NCBI GenBank assembly: GCA_002104895.1
Contig: MCFG01000027.1
Span: 107,501 to 171,500, forward strand
Direction: 5' to 3'
Length of the DNA: 64,000 bases
From: Anaeromyces robustus
Lineage: Eukaryota > Neocallimastigomycota > Neocallimastigomycetes > Neocallimastigales > Neocallimastigaceae
In this document: positions 48,960 through 60,370 of the stretch, one piece after another
Numbering within the stretch: the first letter of the stretch is position 1
Layout of the letters: each line of letters opens with the position of its first letter
The notes under the pieces: model-generated
What the model was told of the DNA's origin: nothing
Databases searched by the model: none
What the model saw: the letters and a program-made list of their open reading frames with translations, nothing else
Program-made: the position numbers and the translations under genes

Positions 48960-49560
48960 AGGTAAATTTAAATTTTAATTTCGCTTTTTATGCCTTACAA
49001 CTCAAAAATAAACCGGCAAAAGCTACTAACTAGAGGTATATACTAGACCTCGAAATAAATATTAAAACTATATAATTAAAGTCGCTTCACCTTCACGACC
49101 AACCTCCAGCCTTCGGTGACTGAAGTTCCTTATTTGCCAGAGCTTACGAAGGTATTGAACTTGAACGTCCGATATTGCAGTGCTTTTTATCACACAACAA
49201 TTCCTTCCCCCAAGAAAGCGTGCTTTTCACACTACCCACTTTTATCAATACCTAAGTAACTAATTGACTATAGTTTCTTAACCTACTAGAAACTAGTTAC
49301 TTACGCCAAACACTCTGTATATGAGCTCTAAACGCTCCTAGTATATTTTACAAATAATTTACCTTAAGAATTTAATAGATATTTAATTACACAGAAGTTT
49401 ACAAAGATGTTTTTCTTTTAATAATTTTTTCTATTTCACACTGCTGTTCTTTCAGTTTATCAACTTACTCGAGCTGAATGTAGGACTTACGTCTGAGCCT
49501 ACCAGCGAGGGCCAATGTGAAACTCGAAATTTAATTATAAAAGAAAAAAGACAGTATAAA
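48960..49560 (-). promoter_or_regulatory. Conserved GC-richer leader of element copy 1
   Basis: This untranslated leader upstream of gag is much less AT-rich than its surroundings. It contains ACCGGCAAAAGCTACTAACT, GAGGTATATACTAGACCTC (inverted GAGGT/ACCTC) and CCTTCGGTGACTGAAG. The same block is present in copy 2 (53385-53990) and, diverged, in the older element (56945-57380), which suggests a conserved RNA function such as packaging or translation control. Confidence 0.6.
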
Positions 49561-49789
49561 AATAAGGATCCTCAGAATGATTCTCCTTATTAAAAATTTT
49601 ATTAAGTTTATAAATATATATTTTTTTTTTTTTTTTTTTTGACTAGAAAAAATTTTTTGAAAAATAATTTAATTTATCTATTCTATAATTTATTCATTCA
49701 CTTAATTTTTTATATTAATTTATTTAATTTATTAATATTCATTCACTTAATTTAATTTATTTAATTTTTTAATTTAATTTATTAATTTT

Positions 49790-50440
49790 CCGAAAATATC
49801 ACTGGCAAGGTAGTACAAAATCTTTTTCAAATGCTATGGGGTACACTATTTTTATCTTTGGGTAGTACAAGGAAATTTTTTCAAATGTTACACAAGGAAA
49901 ATTTTTCAACTAATCTAGGGTGGTACAAAATTTTCTATAACTAAGGTTTCTAAGTAATTCAAAGGTAATCCAAGGTAGAGTAGCTAAGACTAAGGAGAGA
50001 AACTAGGCGGTAGTTCTAAGAACTTGGTTAAACTAAGGACGGGTGGAATCTGGGTGCTTTATTTTTTTTACTTTATCAAGAAAAATTTTTATTCGAGAAG
50101 GATACTTGATAGGATGGATACTAGAATTATTCAAGAAAAGTAGACAAAGGGTAAACAAGAAGTAGACAAGACTAAGACAAGACTAAAACTAAGAATTATA
50201 CAAGGTAGATAACTGGAATCAAAGACTAGGATAGAAGTATTCAAGAGATTAGACTAAGAGATTATTACTAGAAAAGGTAGTATCCAGAGACTAAGAAAAG
50301 TAGTATTCTAAGATTAAAACTAAAGGAAGTAGTATCCAAAGGTAGACCTAAAAGGCGGTAGAATCCAAGAAAAGGTAGAAACTAAAAATTGGTAGCAGAT
50401 TCCAAAATTTTCGACACTAAGGTTCCAGGCGGTGTTTCTT
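49790..50440 (-). repeat. Array of degenerate GGTAG-type short repeats in element leader
   Basis: The plus strand shows many irregularly spaced variants of (GC)GGTAGNNTCC, such as GGCGGTAGAATCCAAG and AAAGGTAGTATCCAG, at least ten in all. Copy 2 has the same array at 54230-54880. The older element has fewer at 57980-58200. Confidence 0.65.
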
Positions 50441-50457
50441 TTGTTGGGTGCTTTTAT

Positions 50458-51171
50458 TGTAACGGAACGGTAGTTCCAATATTACAATTGACACCAAAAT
50501 CTGAAGTAAACACAAACAAAATAAAATTTAAAATAAAAGATACTTATTGCAATATCAGAACACCTTTCCTTTGTTAACCTGAAAGGTCGGTGTCGAGATA
50601 TATATATTAGTAAGATTTAGTTTTAAGTTTTATTTTATTTTTATTTAAAATATGTTTTATTAGAATTTAGTTTTATTAATTATTAAAAATTAATAATAAC
50701 TAATCTTTGTAGTATTTCAAACTACTTATGAATTAATTATTACTAATATATATAAAGTTATAAAAGAATAAAAGCACAAAGAAAAATATTTTAACTAAAG
50801 ATTTTACACCTATTTATACTTTTTGCGGAAAAATAGTTTTAAAAATAAAAGTTCATAAAAAATAATAAAAATTACTAGAAACTAAGATATTTTGATATAA
50901 AATGAATCTCATAGAAAAATAAAGAAATATTATATAATTTTTTCTTAAAGTTTCTAATTCTATTCCATGTAATTCTATAAAGAAATACAGAAATAAAATA
51001 CAGAAACAAATACAGAATAAAATACAGAAATTTATAATAAATAAATTTAAAATAAAATTTTTATAAAATTTGGAACAAGGTGTGAGTCGAACCCAGAGTG
51101 TTCGCCCAGATGGTCATAGTTACTAACCACTAGACCATGGTTACTATTTTACTAATTGAGGATTCGTTACA
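50458..51171 (-). repeat. LTR, family A, shared by copies 1 and 2
   Basis: 714 bp, nearly identical to the LTRs at 45946 and 54892. It serves as the 5' LTR of copy 1 and the 3' LTR of copy 2, so the two elements form an LTR-internal-LTR-internal-LTR array. Confidence 0.93.
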
Positions 51172-51488
51172 TGGTCCTCCTTCAGGATTCGGATACCAGA
51201 CGAATCTTAAAACTAGGCTAAACTATACTAAGAAAATTTTAACTAAATTTTTAAACTATACTAAAACTATACTATATAGGTGTAAAAATAATATAATTTG
51301 ATATTAATAAAAATACATGAATATTAATTAAAATACATGAATATTAATAAAGTTTACATGATATTGATAATATTAATGAACTAAACTAAACTAAACTAAG
51401 ATTTTAAACTAATAATAATACTAAGTTTGATAAAAATATTGATAAAATAGGTTTAATAGTTGAGATTCATTATTTAAGTTTTTCTTTT

Positions 51489-53330
51489 TCATTTTGATTT
51501 GTTTTTAACAAAATAACAGGGTAAATTTTCAGGTGGTTTATCTTCATAAGGGAGGTATGCATCAACTTTAAATTCTTTAAATTTGTTGTTTTGTTTTCTT
51601 TTGTATTTAATTGATTTTGAATAAAAATTTGAATTTGATTTATTCTTATTATTCACACTCTCCTTCGAAAAGATTGGATTATTGGGTTTTGAAAAATTAA
51701 TATTTTGAATAGGTTGATTTGAAGAATTTGATTTTGAGCAAGAATTAGGATTGCCAGAGGAAACAGATTGATTACCAGATTTCAGATTATTACAAGAATT
51801 ATTATTAAAAGAATCGTTACTAAGATTAACAGAGTTACAAGGAGAATTACTAGAGTTAACAGGATTACAAGAATTTGTACTAAGATTAACAGGATTATTA
51901 CAAGAATTTTTTCTAGGAAGTACACAAGAGTTAGAAACATAAGTTGGTTTATTATTATTTTTCAAAGGTTGTGAATTAATTGATTTTGTACGTTCTGAGT
52001 GGAAACAAGAAGTATTACAAGAAGGTTTATTGCCAGAGTGATTATCAAGATTATTATTATTTTTAGAATGAGGTTTACAAGATTTATCAGATTTTGTATT
52101 TTGAGAATTCGTCACGAATGAATTTGGGAGTATTAAACAATTTGAAAGACAGTAATTTGAATTGAAAGTTATTTCTTTAGTTGTAAAATTGATAGTGGGA
52201 TTGTGAGTTACGAGCCAATCTATTCCAAGAATACCACAATACGAAGGTAGATCCACAATATAGAATTCTGTTTTACAAAGGTGATTTTTATATTTCAACG
52301 AGATGGGAAACGTTTTACCAAAAATTGTTTGATTTCCGGCTACTCCAGAAACGGCAGGAAAAGTAGAATCAGAATCAAAAGGAATATTGTTTTCTTTAGC
52401 AAAGTGTATATCCATAAGATTTAATTGAGAACCTGAATCGATGAGTAGTTTAGCATTGCAAGAAGAGTTTAAAGTTTGTAGATTGAATTCGGCAACTGGA
52501 GCATTCAAAGATGGATCATCAGAAAGTCTAGGTCTTGATTTTGGTTTGGATTCTGGATTAGAAATAAAAGCATTGCTGGAAGAGGGTTTATTGTCATCTT
52601 CATTCACTTTATTCTTTAAAGGGCAATTATTAACTTGATGATTTTTTGATCCACAGTAGAAACAAAGATGTTCTTTTCTTCTTCTTTCTTTTTCTTCACG
52701 AGTTATTGTTTCATTAGATTTATTCGAAGCAAATTGAAAAGAGTTAGCATGACGACCAAAAGAATGATTACTTGAATTATTTGATTTAAAATATTGATTA
52801 TGCGTAGAAAGTCTTAAATCTATACGAGAAGCTATGGTTTGAAGAGAGAATAAGGATTGTGGTCCAGGAAACATTTCTAAGATTCTAGTTGCAATATTGT
52901 CGTTTAATCCTGCGAGAAAAGCATCCATTTTAGCAGCTTCATTCCAAGAAGAGTCATCTGCGTATTTATTGAACTCCAGGATGTAGCTTCTTACATCTCC
53001 AAGACGTCTCTGTTTAATGGTTCTGAGCTTTTGGTTTGCTATGAAGGTTGAATCATAATTTCCAAAGGTAGCTTTAAACTTGGATATAAACGCTTCATAG
53101 TCATCTAAACATGGGTCCACATTTTCAATTAAAGTTGCGGCCCAATTCATTGCAGAACCGTAAAGTCTGGAAATGATGTATGCAACCTTGATTGGATCTT
53201 CAGAAAACTTTTCTGGTTGCAACATAAAGACAAGGTTCATTTTTGCAAGAAAGCCTTTAAAGAAACGACGGTCTCCAGCGAATCCATCTTTGTACATAAC
53301 GTTTAAATTAAGAAAGTTATCTTCGTTCAT
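51489..53330 (-). CDS. Gag-protease polyprotein of the non-autonomous element (looks whole)
   Basis: 613 residues. Residues 20-165 are a Ty3/gypsy-type gag capsid region (YKDGFAGDRRFFKGFLAKMN, MNWAATL, QRRLGDVRSYILEF). A CCHC zinc knuckle lies at 223-236 (CFYCGSKNHQVNNC). A retropepsin-like protease spans about 278-385, with LLIDSGSQLNLMD at the active site and ILGIDWL near the end. Residues 400-575 are Asn/Ser-rich low complexity, followed by a basic tail. Gag would form particles and the protease would process it; no polymerase or integrase follows. The Asn/Ser-rich segment sits where RT would normally begin. Confidence 0.92.
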   Translation of the reverse strand: MNEDNFLNLNVMYKDGFAGDRRFFKGFLAKMNLVFMLQPEKFSEDPIKVAYIISRLYGSAMNWAATLIENVDPCLDDYEAFISKFKATFGNYDSTFIANQKLRTIKQRRLGDVRSYILEFNKYADDSSWNEAAKMDAFLAGLNDNIATRILEMFPGPQSLFSLQTIASRIDLRLSTHNQYFKSNNSSNHSFGRHANSFQFASNKSNETITREEKERRRKEHLCFYCGSKNHQVNNCPLKNKVNEDDNKPSSSNAFISNPESKPKSRPRLSDDPSLNAPVAEFNLQTLNSSCNAKLLIDSGSQLNLMDIHFAKENNIPFDSDSTFPAVSGVAGNQTIFGKTFPISLKYKNHLCKTEFYIVDLPSYCGILGIDWLVTHNPTINFTTKEITFNSNYCLSNCLILPNSFVTNSQNTKSDKSCKPHSKNNNNLDNHSGNKPSCNTSCFHSERTKSINSQPLKNNNKPTYVSNSCVLPRKNSCNNPVNLSTNSCNPVNSSNSPCNSVNLSNDSFNNNSCNNLKSGNQSVSSGNPNSCSKSNSSNQPIQNINFSKPNNPIFSKESVNNKNKSNSNFYSKSIKYKRKQNNKFKEFKVDAYLPYEDKPPENLPCYFVKNKSK

Positions 53331-54891
53331 TTTTGTTTGATTAATTTATTATTGGTCTCGACTAGGAATTCAAATTGTTTATTAAGGTAAATTTAAATTT
53401 TAATTTCGCTTTTTATGCCTTACAACTCAAAAATAAACCGGCAAAAGCTACTAACTAGAGGTATATACTAGACCTCGAAATAAATATTAAAACTATATAA
53501 TTAAAGTCGCTTCACCTTCACGACCAACCTCCAGCCTTCGGTGACTGAAGTTCCTTATTTGCCAGAGCTTACGAAGGTATTGAACTTGAACGTCCGATAT
53601 TGCAGTGCTTTTTATCACACAACAATTCCTTTCCCCAAGAAAGCGTGCTTTTCACACTACCCACTTTTATCAATACCTAAGTAACTAATTGACTATAGTT
53701 TCTTAACCTACTAGAAACTAGTTACTTACGCCAAACACTCTGTATATGAGCTCTAAACGCTCCTAGTATATTTTACAAATAATTTACCTTAAAAATTTAA
53801 TAAATATTTAATTACACAGAAGTTTACAAAGATGTTTTTTCTTTTAATAATTTTTTCTATTTCACACTGCTGTTCTTTCAGTTTATCAACTTACTCGAGC
53901 TGAATGTAGGACTTACGTCTGAGCCTACCAGCGAGGGCCAATGTGAAACTCGAAATTTAATTATAAAAGAAAAAAGACAGTATAAAAATAAGGATCCTCA
54001 GAATGATTCTCCTTATTAAAAATTTTATTAAGTTTATAAATATATTTTTTTTTTTTTTTTTTTTTTTTTTGACTAGAAAAAATTTTTTTGAAAAATAATT
54101 TAATTTATCTATTCTATAATTTATTCATTCACTTAATTTTTTATATTAATTTATTTAATTTATTAATATTCATTCACTTAATTTAATTTATTTAATTTTT
54201 TAATTTAATTTTATTAATTTTCCGAAAATATCACTGGCAAGGTAGTACAAAATCTTTTCCAAATGCTATGGGGTACACTATTTTTATCTTTGGGTAGTAC
54301 AAGGAAAATTTTTCAAAATGTTACACAAGGAAAATTTTTTAACTATTCTAGGGTGGTACAAAATTTCCAATAACTAAGGTTTCTAAGTAGTTCAAAGGCA
54401 ATTCAAAGTAAAGTAGCTAAGACTAAGGAGAGAAACTAGGCGGTAGTTCTAAGAACTTGGTTAAACTAAGGACGGGTGGAATCTGGGTGCTTTATTTTTT
54501 TACTTTATCAAGAAAAATTTTTATTCGAGAAAGATACTTGATAGGATGGATACTAGAATTATTCAAGAAAAGTAGACAAAGGGTAAACAAGAAGTAGACA
54601 AGACTAAGACAAGACTAAAAACTAGGAATTATTCAAGGTAGATAACTAGGAATCAGAGACTAAGGTAGAAATATCCAAAAGCTAAGACTAAAAGATTATT
54701 GCTAGAAAAGGTAGTATCCAGAAACTAGGAAAAAGTAGTATTCTAAGATTAGACTAAAAGAAGTAGTATCCAAAGGTAGTTCTAAAAGGCGGTAGAATCC
54801 AATAAAAGGTAGAAACTAAAAATTGGTAGCAGATTCCAAAATTTTCGACACTAAGGTTCCAGGCGGTGTTTCTTTTGTTGGGTGCTTTTAT

Positions 54892-55606
54892 TGTAACGGA
54901 ACGGTAGTTCCAATATTACAATTGACACCAAAATCTGAAGTAAACACAAACAAAATAAAATTTAAAATAAAAGATACTTATTGCAATATCAGAACACCTT
55001 TCCTTTGTTAACCTGAAAGGTCGGTGTCGAGATATATATATTAGTAAGATTTAGTTTTAAGTTTTATTTTATTTTTATTTAAAATATGTTTTATTAGAAT
55101 TTAGTTTTATTAATTATTAAAAATTAATAATAACTAATCTTTGTAGTATTTCAAACTACTTATGAATTAATTATTACTAATATATATAAAGTTATAAAAG
55201 AATAAAAGCACAAAGAAAAATATTTTAACTAAAAGTTTTACACCTATTTATACTTTTTGCGGAAAAATAGTTTTAAAAATAAAAGTTCATAAAAAATAAT
55301 AAAAATTGCTAGAAACTAAGATATTTTGATATAAAATGAATCTCATAGAAAAATAAAGAAATATTATATAATTTTTTCTTAAAGTTTCTAATTTTATTCC
55401 ATGTAATTCTATAAAGAAATACAGAAATAAAATACAGAAACAAATACAGAATAAAATACAGAAATTTATAATAAATAAATTTAAAATAAAATTTTTATAA
55501 AATTTGGAACAAGGTGTGAGTCGAACCCAGAGTGTTCGCCCAGATGGTCATAGTTACTAACCACTAGACCATGGTTACTATTTTACTAATTGAGGGATTC
55601 GTTACA
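54892..55606 (-). repeat. LTR, family A (5' LTR of copy 2)
   Basis: 715 bp, ending GATTCGTTACA. It directly abuts the truncated gag-protease region of an older element at 55607. The flanks of the whole array (TTAGA at left, TACAA at right) do not match as a target duplication. Confidence 0.93.
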
Positions 55607-56799
55607 TACAAGACAATTTGATACACAATGATTTGATTTAAATGCGAGTTCTTTCGTAGCAAAATTGATTGAAGGATTATGGGTAGAGAGCCAATCTACA
55701 CCAAGAATAGCGCAATAGGATGGAAGATCGATTACATAAAACTTTACTTTGCATATGTGATTGTTGTATTGAACAGATATTGGAAGAGTTTCACCGATAA
55801 CCGATTGATTACCTCCTATTCCGGAGACTTTTGGAAAAAGTGATTTCAGTAGAAACGGGAATATTATTTTCTTTAACAAAGTATTTGTCCATTAAGCTAA
55901 GTTGTGAGCCGGAATCCAGAAGAATTTTTGCTTTTGTTTTAATATTAGAAACTTTAAGGTTGAATTCGAATATAGGAAGCTTTATATTTGGTTGATCCGA
56001 GATTCTTGGTCTGGGTTTAAATTCGAAGTTTGAAATATGGGCGCTAGTTGTCGATTTTTTTATATTTGTTCTTTAAAGAACAATTTTCAAGCGAATGTTC
56101 AGCGGAACCACAATAAGCACAAAGGTTTTCCCTTCTTCTTCTTTCCTTTTCTTCGTTTGATAAGGGTCCACGGAATTTAGGATTTGAAGGTTTTTTTGAA
56201 AAATTTGATTTTTTTATATTATTATTTTTACTTTTATAATTATTTGATTTATTCTGTTGATTAAAGAACTGTTTGTGTGCAGAAAGTCGGCTATCTATTC
56301 TGGAAGCTATGGTTTGCATTGCGATTAGAGTACGAGGGCCAGGAAACATTTCGAGTATCCGTGTAGCTACCTGATCGTTCAATCCTACGAGAAAGGCGTC
56401 CATCTTGGCTTCTTCATTCCAAGAGGACTCATCAGAGTATTTATTGAATTCTAAAATATAACTTCTTACATCCCCAAGTCGCCTTTGTTTTATGGTTCTT
56501 AATTTCTGGTTAGCAATGAAAGTAGAGTCATAGTCCCCAAAAATGGCTTTAAATCTTGTAACAAATTCTTCGTAATTATCCAAACACGGGTCGCGATTTT
56601 CAAGCAAGGTGGCAGCCCAATTCATTGCCAAACCATAAAGTCTGGATATTAGGTAAGCGACTTTTACTGAATCCTCAGCAAATTTATCTGGATGGATCAT
56701 AAAAATGAGATCCATTTTTGCCAGGAATCCCTTGAGGTATCGACGGTCTCCAGCGAATCCGTCCTTGTAGGTGGGATTGTTAAAAGTTTCTTCTTCCAT
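55607..56799 (-). pseudogene. Gag-protease region of the older element (broken, truncated by neighbour)
   Basis: The gag capsid region (YKDGFAGDRRYLKGFLAKMD, QRRLGDVRSYILEFNKY) and a CCHC knuckle (CAYCGSAEHSLENC) are followed by protease-like sequence (ILGVDWL). A few breaks. The end of the protease region abuts the LTR at 55606. Confidence 0.85.
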
Positions 56800-57567
56800 G
56801 TTCTAATTGCTTTTATAAAAAATTTTTGATTGCTGAAAGTGTCTTGAGTAATATTGTAATGATTATTAATTGAATTTCTAAAACTATTATTCTAATGATT
56901 ATTATTATGATATTGGATTTCATTCAGACTAAATTAATTTTGAGAGTTTATTTTAGGACAATTTAAGGTAATTTAAAATTTCGCTTTTTGTGCCTTACAA
57001 CAATAAATAACCGGCAAAAGCTACTAACTAGAGGTATATACTAGACCTCAAATAAAAAATGAAAACTATATATATTTAGGTCGCTTTACCTTTCACGACC
57101 GACCTACAGCCTTCGGTGACTGGAGTTCGTCTTTCTCCAGAGTTTATCGTGGTATTAAACCCGTCGTCCGGTATTGCGTGCTTGTTATCACACTAACAAT
57201 CCCTATTACGAGGCAAGGCGTGCCTTACACAATCTCGATCCAACCGCCCTTTACTAATACCCAAATAATTAACGACTATAGTTTCTCACCTACGGAAACT
57301 AGTTAATGTACGCCGTTACCCTGTGTATGAGCTCTATACGCTCCTAGTATATTTACTAAATTACCTTAAAAAATCTTAAAAGAAGGACTTATTACTTTTA
57401 TTTCTTTGGAAAGGACCTTGAAATAAAAGTAATATTTTAAGTTATAAGGAATATAAATTTTCCTTATTTATAATTGAAACAACACAAAATTTTAAAACAC
57501 AAGATATTTTCTTGCCAATATTTCAGGCAAGGAATTTATTATTATTATATATATAAGTATATATATA

Positions 57568-57608
<41 letters not shown>

Positions 57609-57634
57609 GATATTTGGTTTGTTCACTTATATTT

Positions 57635-57930
57635 TATTATGGAATTTATTTAAATACTATTTGATATATTCACTTATATTGGTTATAGAATTTATTTGAA
57701 TAGTATGGATTCATTCATTTATATTGATTATAGAATTTATTTTAATAATATTAATTTATTCACTTATATTGATTATTGGATTTATTTGAATGATATTGAT
57801 TTATACACTTATTTTGATTATAAAATTTATTTAAATAATATTGATTTATTCATTTATATTGATTATAGGATTTATTTAAATAATATTGGTTTATTCACTT
57901 ATATTGATTTTAGGATTTGGTCGAGCAAAG
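57635..57930. repeat. 45-bp minisatellite in the older element's leader, about six copies
   Basis: The unit is typified by TATATTGATTATAGAATTTA plus TTCACTTA-like sequence. Copies start near 57678, 57723, 57768, 57813, 57858 and 57903. Since 45 is a multiple of three, an open frame with a (YIDYRIYLNNI)-like repeat results. The corresponding part of the young copies (49680-49790, 54110-54225) has only loose TTCATTCACTTAATTT repeats. A poly(T) tract lies at 57570-57605. Confidence 0.85.
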
Positions 57931-58233
57931 TATCAAGATAGGAATTAAAAAAAAATATTGGACCACAAACTGTTAGCAGACCAGTAGAAAAACTTTAAAA
58001 ATAGCGGTAGATTATCCATAAATCCAAAAGGAGAGATATGTCCTAAGAAATATTTGAAGTAGTCCAAAATAAAAGTGTTCTTAATACTAAAAGGGAATTT
58101 CCAAGTAGTTTCCTTAATTCTAGACTAGGCGGTAGCTTCCAAAAGGAGTTGTCCCAAAAGTTATTCGGAAAACTAGCGGTAGAGTTTGTTTATAAAGGTA
58201 TTGTGTTTTTTTTTCTATAAAAGGTGCTTTTAT

Positions 58234-58753
58234 TGTAACGTTTGCTTTTAAACAATAGGTTTATAAACAATAAAGTAATTTAAAATAAATATGTTTTGTT
58301 AGAAATAAGTTTTATTAATTTTAAAGTATAAATATTAATTATTAATTAGTTATTACAATATTTCAAATTACTTATAAACTAATTAATAAAAGCATGAATT
58401 TAAAAATATTTTATTAATGAATTTTACACCTATTTATATTTTTTTGAAAATAATAAAAATTTCTAAAAAGTTCTCGAAACTTAAATTTTTTTGATAAAAA
58501 AGAATCTTATGGAAAAAGGATAAATTATAAAAAATTTTTATCCGAAAATTTCTGATTTTATTCTATTAATTTCTATGATAAAATACAGAAATAAAATACA
58601 GAAATAAAATACAGAAATTAATAATAAATTTTTCTTAAAATAAAAAAATTTTTATAAATTAAGAATGAATGTGAGTCGAACCCAAGGAGTTCAGCTCGAT
58701 GGTCATAGTATTTAACCACTAAACCATGGTTACTAATTTACTGATTTGATACA
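58234..58753 (-). repeat. Diverged LTR of the older element
   Basis: 520 bp, TGTAACGTTTGC ... GATTTGATACA. It shares with family A the ATGTTTTGTTAGAA segment, three TACAGAAATAAA repeats (about 58574-58620) and the tRNA-like block at 58669-58733. Confidence 0.75.
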
Positions 58754-59506
58754 GACTCAATATAAATAGAGATTTATATTATTACTACCAGGTGATTGAA
58801 CATGCATTAAGAAGAAAAAATAAATAATTCTGATTGGCTAAATAACTAAATAATACATATAAAAGAAATTATTATTATTATATTTTTAATATTTGATCTT
58901 TCTATGGAGAGAAAGTTAATCCCAAGTGAGTTTTTTATAATATAGTTTAGAGATTTTTATAATGGTTTAATTAATATTTAGTTTAATAATTTAATATTTT
59001 ATTTGAGAATTTCCTAGGTTAATATATAGATTAATAAGGAATAGTGTTTATATAATAAAGTTTAGTTTAGATATTAATATTAGTTAGATAAATTCAATTA
59101 TAATTATAATAAAATGTAATAATAAATAATAATAAATAAATAAACTATTATATTAAACATGAAATAATTATTATAAATTGTGTTATATTAGAATATATTG
59201 TTTTGTTAATATTTCCCTGCTGTCTTGTCTTTAAATAAAATAATTAGATATAAGTTTATCTTGTATCAGATTTGATACAATATTCCCTTATATACACATT
59301 ATTTCTAAACCCATATTTTTAATGTAAAGATTTGGAGTGACCACTAGGTTATTGTAGGAAATTAATAATAAATAATAATATAATATATTAAATTATTTAT
59401 AACACTATTGATTATTCACTTAATTAATTAGTAGATTCATTTATATAATATATATTTGTTCATTTATTTATGGTTGATATTTATATTTTATTTATTATTA
59501 ATTGAT

Positions 59507-59915
59507 TGTTAATATCGACTCAAAGAGTCAAATAAAATAAAATACATGAATTTATATATTCAAAAATCTATTCTAAATTATTACATGATTGGGCAAATTA
59601 TTTAAAATAAGAATTATATAATTATTTAATTATTATTTTAATTAAATAAATATAATATTAAGAACTAGATAAATTATTATATTAATTAAGTGAATAATAA
59701 ATTAATATTTAAATAAATTTATTTCAATGAATACATATTATTAATTTAAGTAAATTATTATCTAATAATTGAGTGAATATATTTATTATTAATTAAATAA
59801 ATAATATTATTCCGAAAGGTAAATAGTAAGGTTCGAACCAGAGACAACCAACATAATAATAGAAGCAGGTAGAACTGAGCCTAATTAGTAGCCATAATGG
59901 ATCCATATCATTACA
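59507..59915 (-). repeat. Possible decayed LTR with B-box-like site
   Basis: The right end reads ATCATTACA. About 75 bp inside it, on the minus strand, is a perfect GGTTCGAACC B-box-like site (59830-59839), with an A-box-like TGGCTACTAATTAGG about 55 bp before it. The layout matches the better LTRs. The left limit at TGTTAATATCGACTC is a guess. Confidence 0.35.
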
Positions 59916-60240
59916 TTTAAACCTTTTATCCCATATAAACTAACATTTAATAAAACTTCTTTATAATATTATTAATATCTTAAAACATAATAATTTTATC
60001 TATATTAAAAATTATTTTTATATTATCAATATTTTATTAATATCTTAAAATAAATTATAAATATTTTATTAATATCAAATAAATTTTGTCAATACTTTAT
60101 AATTAATATTCTTATAATAAATTTTATCAATATTCTTATAATAAATAAATATTATTAATATTTTATATTAAATAAATCCTATTAATATCTTATAATAAAT
60201 TCTATATCTTTATTAATATTTTAAATAAATCTTATTAATA

Positions 60241-60370
60241 TTTTATAATAAACTTTATATATAATAAATAATATTTTAAATAATATTTTATCAATATCAA
60301 ATATTTTATAATAAACTTTATATATAATAAATAATATTTTAAATAATATTTTATCAATATCAAATATTTT
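60241..60370. repeat. Tandem duplication of about 63 bp
   Basis: The segment starting TTTTATAATAAACTTTATAT at about 60241 repeats almost exactly from about 60304. Confidence 0.85.

Larger units (their letters stand above)
45946..51171 (-). mobile_element. Non-autonomous Ty3/gypsy-like element, copy 1 (LTR, gag-protease, LTR)
   Basis: Minus-strand element with LTRs at 45946-46659 and 50458-51171 (each 714 bp, nearly identical, so young). The internal region of 3.8 kb has a leader of about 1.5 kb next to the 5' (right) LTR and a gag-protease region at about 46984-48913. There is no trace of reverse transcriptase, RNase H or integrase. A purine-rich GAAGGAGGACC tract abuts the 3' LTR on the coding strand. 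The gag region is broken, with about one break. The right LTR is shared with copy 2. Confidence 0.9.
50458..55606 (-). mobile_element. Non-autonomous Ty3/gypsy-like element, copy 2 (LTR, gag-protease, LTR)
   Basis: Minus strand. LTRs lie at 50458-51171 and 54892-55606. The internal region matches copy 1 closely except for small indels and one segment missing within the Asn/Ser-rich region. The gag-protease frame looks whole (51489-53330). No pol genes are present, so if it moved it relied on enzymes of another element. It is young, judged from near-identical LTRs. Confidence 0.9.
55607..58753 (-). mobile_element. Older related Ty3/gypsy-like element, 5' part only
   Basis: Minus strand. Parts: 5' LTR at 58234-58753, a leader with the conserved block at 56945-57380 and a 45-bp minisatellite at 57635-57930, then gag-protease at 55607-56799. 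It is cut off on the left by the neighbouring family A array, so its 3' part is missing. It is broken, with a few breaks besides the truncation. Gag is clearly homologous to that of the young copies but well diverged, so this is an older relative. Confidence 0.85.

Noticed and set aside
51071-51144. A functional tRNA gene in the LTR
   Set aside because: A and B box-like motifs are present, but acceptor and T stems do not pair, so it is described only as tRNA-like.
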